DNA from: Verrucomicrobiota bacterium
GTDB taxonomy: Bacteria; Verrucomicrobiota; Verrucomicrobiia; Limisphaerales; UBA9464
Length of the DNA: 13,179 nt
NCBI GenBank assembly: GCA_026397675.1
Contig: JAPLUH010000483.1
Span: forward strand, 1 to 13,179
Reading direction: 5' to 3'
Positions 1 through 6,784 of this stretch are shown here, in pieces. A program made the position numbers and the translations under genes. Under the pieces are notes generated by a model. The model ran no database searches. It had not been told where the DNA came from and saw only the letters and a list, made by a program, of their open reading frames with translations. Within the stretch, counting starts at the first letter, position 1, and the number at the start of each line of letters is the position of its first letter.

Positions 1-31
1 GCCTCCCTGAGTTCATTGAGAGAGAAACAGA

Positions 32-1084
32 TTGGAGAAAAAACCGGACAAAACACAACAATTCGGTTGTGTTGGGTTTAAAAAACCAATAAAAACCGTT
101 TTTAAATCGATGAATACCCAACAAATGACCATCGAAATGGCTGTTAAAAATCCGACAAACACCCAACTGTTGGGTCTTGTTGGGCTAAAGTTGAGATTGA
201 TTGAAATCATCAGCGCCTCGCGAAAAAGCCTCGCCTCGGAGTCGACCGATCCGCTGAACGTTCAATCATTGGCCGACCAAGTGGGGGCGTCTTTGCGAAC
301 CGTCGAAACCACCTTGGCACGCATGGTTCGGGAGGGATTAATTTCGGTGGCGCAATCCAAGCGCGGCCGTGGCGGATGGGTCAGCTACTCCATCGCTACG
401 GGATTGCTTCAGGAAATCCAGAAGGCTCACGCCGACGGAGCCTGGCCCTTGCCCCCCTCGCCAACCGTCCGCTTGGGAGGAGGGTCCCCCCTTTTGGCGG
501 GCGCAGAATTCCCAAGCCGTCGGCCTGGGTATGCAGGCGATCCTGTGGCCGGTTTCGGCTCTCGTCCTAGGGGAAGTCAAAACTCCCGGGAGATTCCTGA
601 CGAATGGCTGGAGGTGGATTGCTTATTACTGCATCAAGAACAGGTGATGTTTGCTCCAAGTCATCTTCGGCAGGTGTGGAAATGGGGCAATGTGAGTCTC
701 GATGAATTGCAATTATCCATCGAAGCCTTTGCTTTTGATATTCGGGTCAACCGCAAAACCATGAGAATGGGATTGCTCAATGGATTCATGGAAATCCTCA
801 AGACCGGTTCTTATGGACCGCCCGCAAATTTTGAAACTCAGGCGGACACCGTTCGTCGGCAGAACATTGAAAGACTGGAAGCATATCGGGCGCGCCAAAA
901 AGATCTGGATCGACGAGAGTTGGATCTCGCCTTCAGTCTCTGGCTAGGCGGGATGAGCGAGGCCCGTCTCAGGCAATGGATGCCTCTGGAACTCCAAGAT
1001 CAACCCCTCGAAAATCATGCCGTGCAGAGCTCCCTCCGATTGATTTACGAGCAGATGCCTCGCAAGGCGGTAACTCAGGCCTAG
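32..1084 (+). CDS. Winged-helix DNA-binding protein, possibly plasmid/ICE replication-type
   Basis: Not recognised as a named family. Residues about 70-121 read as a winged helix-turn-helix: LADQVGAS followed by RTVETTLARMVREGLI, then a basic RGRGGW wing (111-116). That wing pattern resembles winged-helix proteins I associate with plasmids and integrative elements (inference). The N-terminus carries three related Thr-Gln peptides: KTQQFGCVGFKKP (7-19), NTQQ (28-31) and NTQLLGLVG (43-51). Residues about 133-188 are rich in Pro, Gly and Arg and interrupt an otherwise helical protein. The C-terminal half (190-345) is helical, charged and unassigned. The start is uncertain. TTG at 32 has a GAGAGA stretch 8 bases upstream and is the first start after an in-frame stop at 17-19; ATG at 110 or 125 would remove the repeat-rich leader. 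I am confident it is a coding gene but not of its role. Confidence 0.6.
   Translation: MEKKPDKTQQFGCVGFKKPIKTVFKSMNTQQMTIEMAVKNPTNTQLLGLVGLKLRLIEIISASRKSLASESTDPLNVQSLADQVGASLRTVETTLARMVREGLISVAQSKRGRGGWVSYSIATGLLQEIQKAHADGAWPLPPSPTVRLGGGSPLLAGAEFPSRRPGYAGDPVAGFGSRPRGSQNSREIPDEWLEVDCLLLHQEQVMFAPSHLRQVWKWGNVSLDELQLSIEAFAFDIRVNRKTMRMGLLNGFMEILKTGSYGPPANFETQADTVRRQNIERLEAYRARQKDLDRRELDLAFSLWLGGMSEARLRQWMPLELQDQPLENHAVQSSLRLIYEQMPRKAVTQA
44..189. repeat. GTTGGG/CCCAAC palindrome cluster
   Basis: Five copies of GTTGGG or its complement lie within about 115 bases: 71-76, 117-122, 162-167, 169-174 and 179-184. Two are part of clear palindromes. AACACAAC and GTTGTGTT (52-59 and 66-73) form 8-base arms around a 6-base loop. 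ACCCAAC and GTTGGGT (161-167 and 169-175) form 7-base arms around one base. Segments 44-82 and 152-189 are also imperfect direct repeats of each other. The cluster sits at the very 5' end of a gene for a DNA-binding protein, so it may be an operator or iteron-like site for that protein. This role is inferred from position and symmetry. Confidence 0.5.
431..524. repeat. Nested inverted repeats in a GC-rich in-frame block
   Basis: Two nested inverted repeats lie in the low-complexity part of the winged-helix gene. The outer pair is GCCGACGG (431-438) with CCGTCGGC (517-524); the inner pair is GCTTGGGA (471-478) with TCCCAAGC (510-517). All four arms match perfectly over 8 bases. The surrounding stretch, about 425-590, has C-runs and G-runs unlike the AT-richer coding sequence on either side and encodes a Pro/Gly/Arg-rich peptide. 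This is what a small palindromic element inserted without breaking the frame would look like, but no second copy exists in the window to confirm it. Confidence 0.4.
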
Positions 1085-1116
1085 GGCTCTCGGTGAATCA
1101 AATCCCCACGACTGGC

Positions 1117-1151
1117 TTGCGCCAAGGTGTTGGAAATTAAAATAATTTTAA
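1117..1151 (+). promoter_or_regulatory. Possible promoter or operator upstream of the SUMF1-like gene
   Basis: The 74-base gap before the SUMF1-like gene ends in a very AT-rich block. It contains the perfect odd palindrome TTAAAATAATTTTAA (1137-1151). TAAAAT (1138-1143) could act as a -10 element, with TTGCGC (1117-1122) as a weak -35 at a short 15-base spacing. Transcription from here would leave almost no leader before the ATG at 1159. The match is poor, so this is only a candidate. Confidence 0.2.
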
Positions 1152-1158
1152 AACGTTC

Positions 1159-3210
1159 ATGAGACCGTTGGCTCTTTATTTGTCATTACTGCTTTGGATC
1201 CTGCCCTCACTGGCTGCTGTAGAACCCGTGATCCTGAACCTTCAGGCTGAGCGGATCACCGGCACCCGATGGGTCGATATTTCCTATGAGATCCGAGATC
1301 CGGACAGTGCTGCCGTCTCGGTGTATTTAAAAATCTCTGCAGACGGTGGGCACACTTGGGAAGTGCCGACCGTTTCCGCGACGGGTGCCGTGGGAAGGGG
1401 AATCCAGCCGGGAGCTGTGCATCACATCCGGTGGGATTCGAGCGTGGATCTTCCTCATCGATACAGCAAAACCCTGCGGTTCAAATTGGGCACCACCGAT
1501 TGGGAGCCGGCTGCCGGAATGAATTTGATTCAAGAGGGTTCCTTCGAAATGGCGGGCCCGACGCATACCGTTTTCCTCTCCGAATATGCGATGGACGTTC
1601 ATGAAATCACCAAGGAAGTTTGGGACTCCGTCCGGCAATGGTCTTTGGATCACGGCTATTTGGATTTGCCGATTGGCGAAAGCTTTGGTGGTGAACATCC
1701 CCTCCACACGGTCAATTGGTTTGATTGCGTCAAATGGTGCAACGCCCGCAGCGAAATGCAGGGATTGAAACCCGCCTACTACGTGGATTCCGCGTTATCC
1801 ATTGTTTACAGGAGCGGACGCATTGCTCCTCACGTGGATTGGCAAACTGGCTATCGTTTGCCCACGGAAGCCGAGTGGGAGAAAGCGGCCCGGGGTGGCG
1901 CTGCCGGTCATCGATTTCCGTGGAGTGACTCCGAGAAGATCACTCCCGATCGTGCCAATTACGACGAGTCGGAGAAGAGCGGTTCAGTGAAGGTGGGTTC
2001 TTACCCGCCCAATGGCTTTGGCTTGTACGACATGGCCGGCAACCACTTCGAATGGTGCTGGGATCGGTTTGGCGACTACACCTCCGATCCGCAAACCGAT
2101 CCTCGTGGACCCAACGTGGGTGTCCATCGGGTGTTCCGAGGCGGCGGTTGGTACGACAATGCCAAGAACTGCGAGATCGCCAACCGTCGGCCCTTCACTC
2201 CGGAGACAGTCTACAATCGGGTGGGTTTCAGGTCGGTGCTGCCCAGGCCAGCTCGGCCTTGGTTCGAATTGGAGAGCAAAAACATCACTGTGGACAGTCA
2301 TCCCAGATGGATTGTGAACGGACGTGAAACCGACACTTCAGTGAACGTCGGAAAACAGGCGACAGTCCGCTTGTCGCATCGATTTGAACGAGGGCAGATC
2401 TTCTACTCGATCGATGGAAGCCAGCCGACGGTCCTATCTCGGAAGTACACCGGTGAATTCACGGTGGATCAGAGTATCGTTTTGAGGGAATTGCACTTGA
2501 ACGAAGACTTAACTGAGACCCTCGAATTGCCCCAAGTCCAGATTCGGCTGGTTCCGTCCTTTTCGTTGAAATGGTCGGTGGCTGGTGAGGGGAAGCTCGA
2601 GTGCTCGCCACAACAAGACCAGTATTTGCAAGGCGAGTCGGTGAGGGTTCAGGCGATCCCCGCTGATGGGTGGCGGTGGGTCCGATGGGAGGGAGATCTG
2701 AGCGGCGACGAGCGTCAGGCAACCCTGATCCTGTCGACCCACCGTGAGGTCCGCGCCGTTTTCGAACCTATTCCCAGGCATGAACTGACTATCGAGGCCC
2801 GCGGCGGGAGGGTGAGCGGAGCTGGGACCTACTCGCAGTTCGAGCGGGTGGTTCTTCAGGCCATAGGCATCGGAGGATGGGAGTTTCTTGGCTGGAGTGG
2901 CGATTATGTGGGCAATGATCCGAAGCTCTCCTGGGAAGTAAAAGCCCCGGCCCGCTTGGTCGCCACTTTTGGGACGACCGTCAACACCGTGGCGACGGGC
3001 GGCGGAAAGATCGCATTGGAGCCGGCAATGAAGGTGTATCCCTACGGTTCGAAGGTGCGGGTGATTGCCGTTCCGGATCTGGGCTATGGCCTTTCCCTGT
3101 GGGGCGGAGCAGGTGTCGATCAGACCCAGAGCGAATGGACACTCACCGTTACCAACGCCACGCCGAAGATCTCGGCCCTCTTTGGTCCCGTCCTCAAGCC
3201 GTGTCCTTAG
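1159..3210 (+). CDS. Exported SUMF1/FGE-like protein with C-terminal InlB-type B-repeats
   Basis: A 683-residue exported protein. Residues 1-20 form a signal peptide with the hydrophobic run LALYLSLLLWILPSLAA. Residues 22-112 form a fibronectin-like beta domain (SADGGHTWEV). Residues about 121-361 are a SUMF1/FGE-sulfatase fold, recognised by YRLPTEAEWEKAARGG (232-247), GLYDMAGNHFEW (288-299), FRGGGW (326-331) and NRVGFR (353-358). Residues about 375-465 resemble a chitobiase/CHB_HEX_C-like module (FYSIDGSQPT). Three divergent InlB B-repeats follow (about 468-537, 541-605 and 607-676), each with the G-W-F/S-L-W-G signature. In true formylglycine-generating enzymes two cysteines follow the GGS motif; here the first position is D333 and only C338 remains, so sulfatase activation is unlikely. 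Such lone SUMF1 domains are often adhesion or ligand-binding modules. The last codons, coding Cys-Pro-stop, fall in repeat sequence shared with 3614-3630, so the native C-terminus may have been altered. Confidence 0.85.
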   Translation: MRPLALYLSLLLWILPSLAAVEPVILNLQAERITGTRWVDISYEIRDPDSAAVSVYLKISADGGHTWEVPTVSATGAVGRGIQPGAVHHIRWDSSVDLPHRYSKTLRFKLGTTDWEPAAGMNLIQEGSFEMAGPTHTVFLSEYAMDVHEITKEVWDSVRQWSLDHGYLDLPIGESFGGEHPLHTVNWFDCVKWCNARSEMQGLKPAYYVDSALSIVYRSGRIAPHVDWQTGYRLPTEAEWEKAARGGAAGHRFPWSDSEKITPDRANYDESEKSGSVKVGSYPPNGFGLYDMAGNHFEWCWDRFGDYTSDPQTDPRGPNVGVHRVFRGGGWYDNAKNCEIANRRPFTPETVYNRVGFRSVLPRPARPWFELESKNITVDSHPRWIVNGRETDTSVNVGKQATVRLSHRFERGQIFYSIDGSQPTVLSRKYTGEFTVDQSIVLRELHLNEDLTETLELPQVQIRLVPSFSLKWSVAGEGKLECSPQQDQYLQGESVRVQAIPADGWRWVRWEGDLSGDERQATLILSTHREVRAVFEPIPRHELTIEARGGRVSGAGTYSQFERVVLQAIGIGGWEFLGWSGDYVGNDPKLSWEVKAPARLVATFGTTVNTVATGGGKIALEPAMKVYPYGSKVRVIAVPDLGYGLSLWGGAGVDQTQSEWTLTVTNATPKISALFGPVLKPCP

Positions 3211-3373
3211 CCGGAACGATTGAGTTGGGAGGAAAGTGATGGCGTGGCGAATTCTTTCGTAAGACGAGGCGAGAGCGAGGAGCGGGCCGATTGAAGGCCC
3301 GTAACGAGCGAACAACGAAGCTCTTGCGGAAGAAGACGCAGCCAGCACGACCGATCTAATTGAATCGTTTCAG
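3211..3373. repeat. Structured intergenic repeat (MITE/REP-like) with terminal inverted repeats
   Basis: The stretch between 3210 and 3743 has no convincing gene, and its left third is a folded element. The core hairpin is CGGGCC (3283-3288) with GGCCCG (3296-3301) around a 7-base loop. Further out, TTCTTTCGTAAG (3252-3263) pairs with CTTGCGGAAGAA (3323-3334), with two mismatches that are G-U compatible on one strand. The ends GGAACGATTGAGTT (from 3213) and the AATTGAATCGTTTC region (to about 3371) are imperfect terminal inverted repeats, matching at 11 of 14 positions. I associate this kind of sequence with high-copy intergenic repeats of Verrucomicrobiota, from memory only. No transposase is encoded, so any mobility would be in trans. 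Confidence 0.55.
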
Positions 3374-3411
3374 TTCAGATTGTCGTCGATCGCTGGACTG
3401 TGGAATCGCCA

Positions 3412-3452
3412 AGTTACGGTGCCGAGCCGGAAAGGGGGCTGAGGAAGTAACT
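3412..3452. repeat. Small nested inverted repeat, unassigned
   Basis: AGTTAC (3412-3417) pairs with GTAACT (3447-3452), and inside it AGCC (3425-3428) pairs with GGCT (3437-3440) around GGAAAGGG. The result is a two-tier stem-loop. It lies in the non-coding gap just after the structured repeat. It has no T-run, so it is not a typical intrinsic terminator, and it matches no riboswitch family I know. It may be part of the same or a neighbouring repeat element. Confidence 0.3.
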
Positions 3453-3613
3453 GTCGAGGGTGCCGCGCCCTTTGATGGTTTCTCTCCCCCCTCCTTTCTC
3501 ACCAAAAACAACATTCCCAACACCGTTGCTGTCGGTGATCCTTCAGGCCTCCCCTGAACGAAGCTCGGTCCCATGATCTCTGACACCATCCTGTCTCCCG
3601 TTGCTGCTAAAGA

Positions 3614-3636
3614 GTGTCTTAGCCGGAACGTTTCAG
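3614..3636 (+). repeat. Partial second copy of the intergenic repeat edge
   Basis: CTTAGCCGGAACG at 3618-3630 is identical to 3206-3218. The wider match is GTGTC(C)TTAGCCGGAACG, one base shorter in this copy. It runs directly into CGTTTCAG (3629-3636), which matches the right end of the first element at 3366-3373. Left-end and right-end sequence of the repeat are therefore abutted here, as expected for an internally deleted copy or a target with the repeat's outer consensus. The rest of the gap from 3453 to 3743 shows no gene or RNA that I can support. Confidence 0.45.
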
Positions 3637-3743
3637 TGGGTTGCCCCGGGGTTTCTATGCCCTCCGCCTCAGCAATACCGGCCCATGACGGCGGTCCGTT
3701 CGTGAGGTCCGGGCCTAGACCTTCACATCTTTTAAATCCCCCC

Positions 3744-4640
3744 ATGCACTTTACCCGCCTCCTCATCGCCATCCTGGCCTTTGCGTTGTCTTCCGACAGG
3801 CCAACCGTCGCCGCGGATGCGCCCATCAAACACCGACTGCTCTTCACCGAGTACGGCAAGGGGCCCAATCGCTTCATCGAACTCGATGCAGAGGGCAAGA
3901 AGGTGTGGGAGTTTAATCCACCGAGCACCACGGTGATCTTCCAGGCGTTGCCGAATGGCAATATACTCTCCGGCTACGGTGGCACTCCGACCGGCGTTCG
4001 CGAGATCACATCGCGCGGGGAGACGGTGTTCGATTACGTCAGCAAATCGCATCAAGTCTTCGGCTGTGAGCGCTTGGCCAATGGCAACACGCTGGTCGCC
4101 GAGCAGGGGCCGTGTCAGGCGGTCGAAGTGAATCCTCAGGGCCAAATCGTCCATGTCACCCCGCTGACCACGACTGTCGAGGGGTTTCACCTGCAAGTGC
4201 GCAACGTCCACAAGCTCGCGAACGGCAACATTCTGGCCGCCCATGAAGGTGAGGGCGCCGTGCGCGAGGTGGACCCGAGCGGCAAGGTGGTGTGGGAATA
4301 CACGGGTGTCACCAACACGGGCGATGCGCAGCGACTCCCCAATGGTAATACACTCATTTGCTGCGGCACGCAGAAGCGTTTGATCGAGGTGACGCGAGAC
4401 AAGCAAATCGTGTGGGAGTTCAGCGACAAGGACGCTCCGGATTTGAACATCACCTGGATCTCCAGCCTCCAGCAGCTCAAGAACGGAAACCTGCTCATTG
4501 GCAACTTCATGCGCGGCAAGGAAGGGCAGGGCGCACACGCCATCGAAGTGACGCATGACAAGAAGAAGCGGGTCGTCTGGAAATGGGAGAACCACACGTT
4601 GATCCAGTCACTCACCACCGTCCGCGCAATCGGCGAGTGA
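3744..4640 (+). CDS. Secreted beta-propeller protein with NGN repeats (PQQ/arylsulfotransferase-like)
   Basis: 298 residues with a signal peptide, MHFTRLLIAILAFAL and a likely cleavage near TVAA/DA (residues 21-26). The mature part is built of repeats with the core L-x-NGN-x-L: LPNGNIL (69-75), LANGNTL (111-117), LANGNIL (158-164), LPNGNTL (198-204) and LKNGNLL (245-251). Each alternates with strands such as KVVWEY or QIVWEF, as in PQQ-like and arylsulfotransferase-type beta-propellers. The reading frame is open back to 3573, but ATG at 3744 was chosen because it begins the signal peptide; the upstream stretch is repeat-derived. No catalytic residues can be assigned. It may bind or sense a ligand for the following operon, or be independent of it, since 80 bases separate it from the next gene. 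Confidence 0.75.
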   Translation: MHFTRLLIAILAFALSSDRPTVAADAPIKHRLLFTEYGKGPNRFIELDAEGKKVWEFNPPSTTVIFQALPNGNILSGYGGTPTGVREITSRGETVFDYVSKSHQVFGCERLANGNTLVAEQGPCQAVEVNPQGQIVHVTPLTTTVEGFHLQVRNVHKLANGNILAAHEGEGAVREVDPSGKVVWEYTGVTNTGDAQRLPNGNTLICCGTQKRLIEVTRDKQIVWEFSDKDAPDLNITWISSLQQLKNGNLLIGNFMRGKEGQGAHAIEVTHDKKKRVVWKWENHTLIQSLTTVRAIGE

Positions 4641-4641
4641 T

Positions 4642-4662
4642 GATTTTTGCCTTCGGAAAATC
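4642..4662 (+). terminator. Weak hairpin after the beta-propeller gene
   Basis: Just past the stop codon, GATTTT (4642-4647) can pair with AAAATC (4657-4662), extended by CC/GG around a TTC loop. There is no T-run on the 3' side, so it may only slow or partly stop transcription before the dehydrogenase gene. It is the only candidate break in an otherwise continuous same-strand run. Confidence 0.2.
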
Positions 4663-4720
4663 CAGAAATCCCCACCAGCAAACCTCTTTAATCCCGCTGT
4701 AAAACCAACCCCAACTACCC

Positions 4721-5698
4721 ATGCCTACCGTAGCCATTACTGATTACACCTTTTCGGATCTCAGCCTGGAAGAAGCGGTTCTTCGTCCAGTGGGCGTCGA
4801 GGTCGTTTCCTTCAAAGAAAAGCGTTCGCCTGCAGAGCTTGCCGAGTTGGTGCGCAATGCCGATGCGGTGATCGCCCAATTCGCCCCCGTCAACGCGGAC
4901 GTCGTCCATGCCATGACGAAGGCCAAAGCCATCGTTCGCTATGGCGTCGGCTACGACAATGTCGACTGCGCGGCGGCCCGCGAATGCGGCATCCCGGTGT
5001 GCAATATTCCGGACTACTGCATCGACGAGGTGGCCGATCACGCGCTCGCCTTCATTCTGGCCATCACGCGCCAAGTGGTGCCCAACGCCCTGCACTTGCG
5101 CCAGGGCCATTGGGGGCTCGCAACACCCTTGAGTTCTATGGCGTCGCTGAAACATCTGACGGTGGGAATTGTGGGCTTTGGACGCATTGGGCGGGACGTC
5201 GTGACGCGCCTGCTCGCCTTCAAGGCCAAGGTGCTGGTGTATGATCCTGTCGTGGGGGCCGATGAAATAGCCAGATCCGGAGCAGTAGCCGTGGCCTCGT
5301 TCGAAGAGTTGCTCGCGCACAGCGACATTGTATCCCCGCATTGCCCCTCCACACCGAAGACGAAGCAGCTCTTCAATGCGGCGGCCTTCGCAAAGATGAA
5401 AGCTGGTTCAATTTTCATCAACGTGGGCCGTGGTGATTTGGCGGACAGCGCCGCGGTCACCGCCGCCCTGCAATCGGGTCATCTCGCCGGTGCAGCACTC
5501 GATGTGTTTGATCCGGAGCCGATTCCTGCAGACCACCCCATCCGCACTATGCCCAACGTGATTCTCGCTGCTCACATCGCATCGGCGAGCCCGCCGTCGG
5601 TAAAGACGCTGCGAGAGAGCGCCGCTCGTATCGCGCTGCAAGCCGTGCGTGGCGAACTGCCGCCTAACATCGTCAATGGCGTCACCGCTCCGAGGTAA
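4721..5698 (+). CDS. NAD-dependent D-2-hydroxyacid dehydrogenase (CtBP/SerA-like)
   Basis: A cytoplasmic oxidoreductase interconverting a 2-hydroxyacid and a 2-oxoacid with NAD. The 325 residues match the usual length of the D-isomer-specific 2-hydroxyacid dehydrogenase family. The nucleotide-binding motif is GFGRIG (152-157), with Asp at 175 in VLVYDP favouring NAD over NADP. The catalytic triad is visible: R237 in INVGRGDL, E266 in FDPEPIP and H285 in AAHIAS. YGVGYDNVD (74-82) and IPDYCIDEVADHAL (96-109) are also typical. There is no C-terminal ACT domain, so it is not a regulated long-form SerA; glyoxylate/hydroxypyruvate reductase or C-terminal-binding-protein-like dehydrogenase is more likely. 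It is followed after 24 bases by the SMP-30 gene, which suggests a shared role in sugar-acid or hydroxyacid breakdown. The exact substrate is unknown. Confidence 0.88.
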   Translation: MPTVAITDYTFSDLSLEEAVLRPVGVEVVSFKEKRSPAELAELVRNADAVIAQFAPVNADVVHAMTKAKAIVRYGVGYDNVDCAAARECGIPVCNIPDYCIDEVADHALAFILAITRQVVPNALHLRQGHWGLATPLSSMASLKHLTVGIVGFGRIGRDVVTRLLAFKAKVLVYDPVVGADEIARSGAVAVASFEELLAHSDIVSPHCPSTPKTKQLFNAAAFAKMKAGSIFINVGRGDLADSAAVTAALQSGHLAGAALDVFDPEPIPADHPIRTMPNVILAAHIASASPPSVKTLRESAARIALQAVRGELPPNIVNGVTAPR

Positions 5699-5722
5699 TT
5701 CAGATCAACCCATCCACCCACC

Positions 5723-6766
5723 ATGACCACTCGTCGATCCTTCCTCTCCTCCATTGGTTCGCTCGCTGCCATGCCCCTTTTAGCCCGAGACTACGGAGTC
5801 AATGCGGCCCCGGTCCGTTACCCCGAGCCCGATGTCATCGCACTCGATAAGGCCTTCGAGAAATACAAGATCGGGTCCTCTCCCATCGAACGGCTGCACA
5901 CCGGTATGTATTGGGCGGAAGGACCGGCTTGGAGCGGCTGGGGACAGTACCTCGTCTGGAGTGATATCCCGAACGACGTCCAGCACCGATGGCTGCAGGA
6001 TAACGGCGCGGTGACGACGATTCACAAGCCCGCTGGCCATAGCAACGGTAACACCTTTGACCGCGAGGGCCGGCAGATTTCCTTCGAGCATGGCAATCGG
6101 CGCGTGGTGCGCTACGAGGCGGACGGCAGCCTCACCGTCTTGGCCGACAAGTTTGAGGGCAAGCCGTTCAACGCACCCAACGATGGCGTAGTGCACCCCG
6201 ATGGCAGCATTTGGTTCACCGATCCCGGATATGGCAGCCTCGGCAACTACGAGGGCAACAAGGGCGATCTCGTGCTCAAAGAGGCCGTTTATCGCATCGA
6301 CCGCAGCGGCAAGGTGCAAAAGATGACCGATGAGATCTTCAAGCCGAACGGGCTCGGCTTTTCGGCGGATTACAAGAAGGTCTATGTCGCGGACACCGGC
6401 GCTAGCCACTACCCCAAGGCACCCAAGAATATCAAGGTCTGGGACATGGACGGTGAGAAGGTAAAAAACGGGCGCGAGTTCGCTTCCATGCAAATGGACC
6501 TCAACGGAAAGAAGGTGGCTGGGTTCGCAGATGGCATCCGTTGCGACAAGGACGGCAACGTCTGGGCTGGCGCGGGTTGGGGCGGCGAGGGCTATGACGG
6601 CGTGCAGATCTTCTCGCCGGAAGGCCAACGCATCGGACAAATTTTGCTACCGGAAGTGTGCAGCAACGTTTGTTTCGGAGGCCCGCGCCGGAACCGGCTC
6701 TTCATGACCGCCAGCCGCAGTCTCTATGCGGTTTATGTCGAGGCCCAAGGGGCGCATTGGTGCTAA
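5723..6766 (+). CDS. SMP-30/gluconolactonase-family lactonase, Tat-exported
   Basis: 347 residues. The N-terminus MTTRRSFLSSIGSLAAMPLL carries a twin-arginine export motif (RRSFL at 4-8), so the protein probably folds in the cytoplasm and is exported. The remainder is a six-bladed SMP-30/gluconolactonase/LRE propeller. The metal-site residues are in place: E66 in AEGPAW, N153 in NAPNDG, N209 in KPNGLGFS and D270 in FADGIRC. Such enzymes hydrolyse aldonolactones to aldonic acids with a divalent metal. FTDPGYG (165-171) and the CDKDGNVW segment (274-281) are further family signatures. It lies between the hydroxyacid dehydrogenase (24 bases) and mqo (18 bases), so it is probably cotranscribed with both. 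It would supply an open-chain sugar acid to the pathway; the sugar is not identifiable. The gene is complete. Confidence 0.87.
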   Translation: MTTRRSFLSSIGSLAAMPLLARDYGVNAAPVRYPEPDVIALDKAFEKYKIGSSPIERLHTGMYWAEGPAWSGWGQYLVWSDIPNDVQHRWLQDNGAVTTIHKPAGHSNGNTFDREGRQISFEHGNRRVVRYEADGSLTVLADKFEGKPFNAPNDGVVHPDGSIWFTDPGYGSLGNYEGNKGDLVLKEAVYRIDRSGKVQKMTDEIFKPNGLGFSADYKKVYVADTGASHYPKAPKNIKVWDMDGEKVKNGREFASMQMDLNGKKVAGFADGIRCDKDGNVWAGAGWGGEGYDGVQIFSPEGQRIGQILLPEVCSNVCFGGPRRNRLFMTASRSLYAVYVEAQGAHWC

Positions 6767-6784
6767 ACTCTGTCGCTTAAAACC

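Noticed and set aside
2509..3348. Long minus-strand reading frame opposite the SUMF1-like gene
   Set aside because: It runs across a confidently coding region and the intergenic repeat, has no recognisable domain, and reflects antisense codon bias in GC-rich DNA.
3418..3460. Thiamine-type riboswitch, from GGTGCC and GGCTGAGGA
   Set aside because: The short boxes resemble a TPP riboswitch, but the second conserved half (the ACCTGAT-type segment and its stem) is missing, and no thiamine gene follows.
3573..3743. Upstream extension of the beta-propeller gene to ATG at 3573
   Set aside because: The extra 57 residues are compositionally random, overlap repeat-derived DNA, and would bury the clear signal peptide that starts at 3744.
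3732..4595. Long minus-strand reading frame of 287 residues opposite the beta-propeller gene
   Set aside because: It is the mirror of a repeat-containing coding region. The plus strand has a signal peptide and periodic motifs; the minus-strand frame has none.
5780..6640. Minus-strand frame of 286 residues opposite the lactonase gene
   Set aside because: The plus-strand product is a complete SMP-30 protein with its metal ligands. The antisense frame shows no family features.
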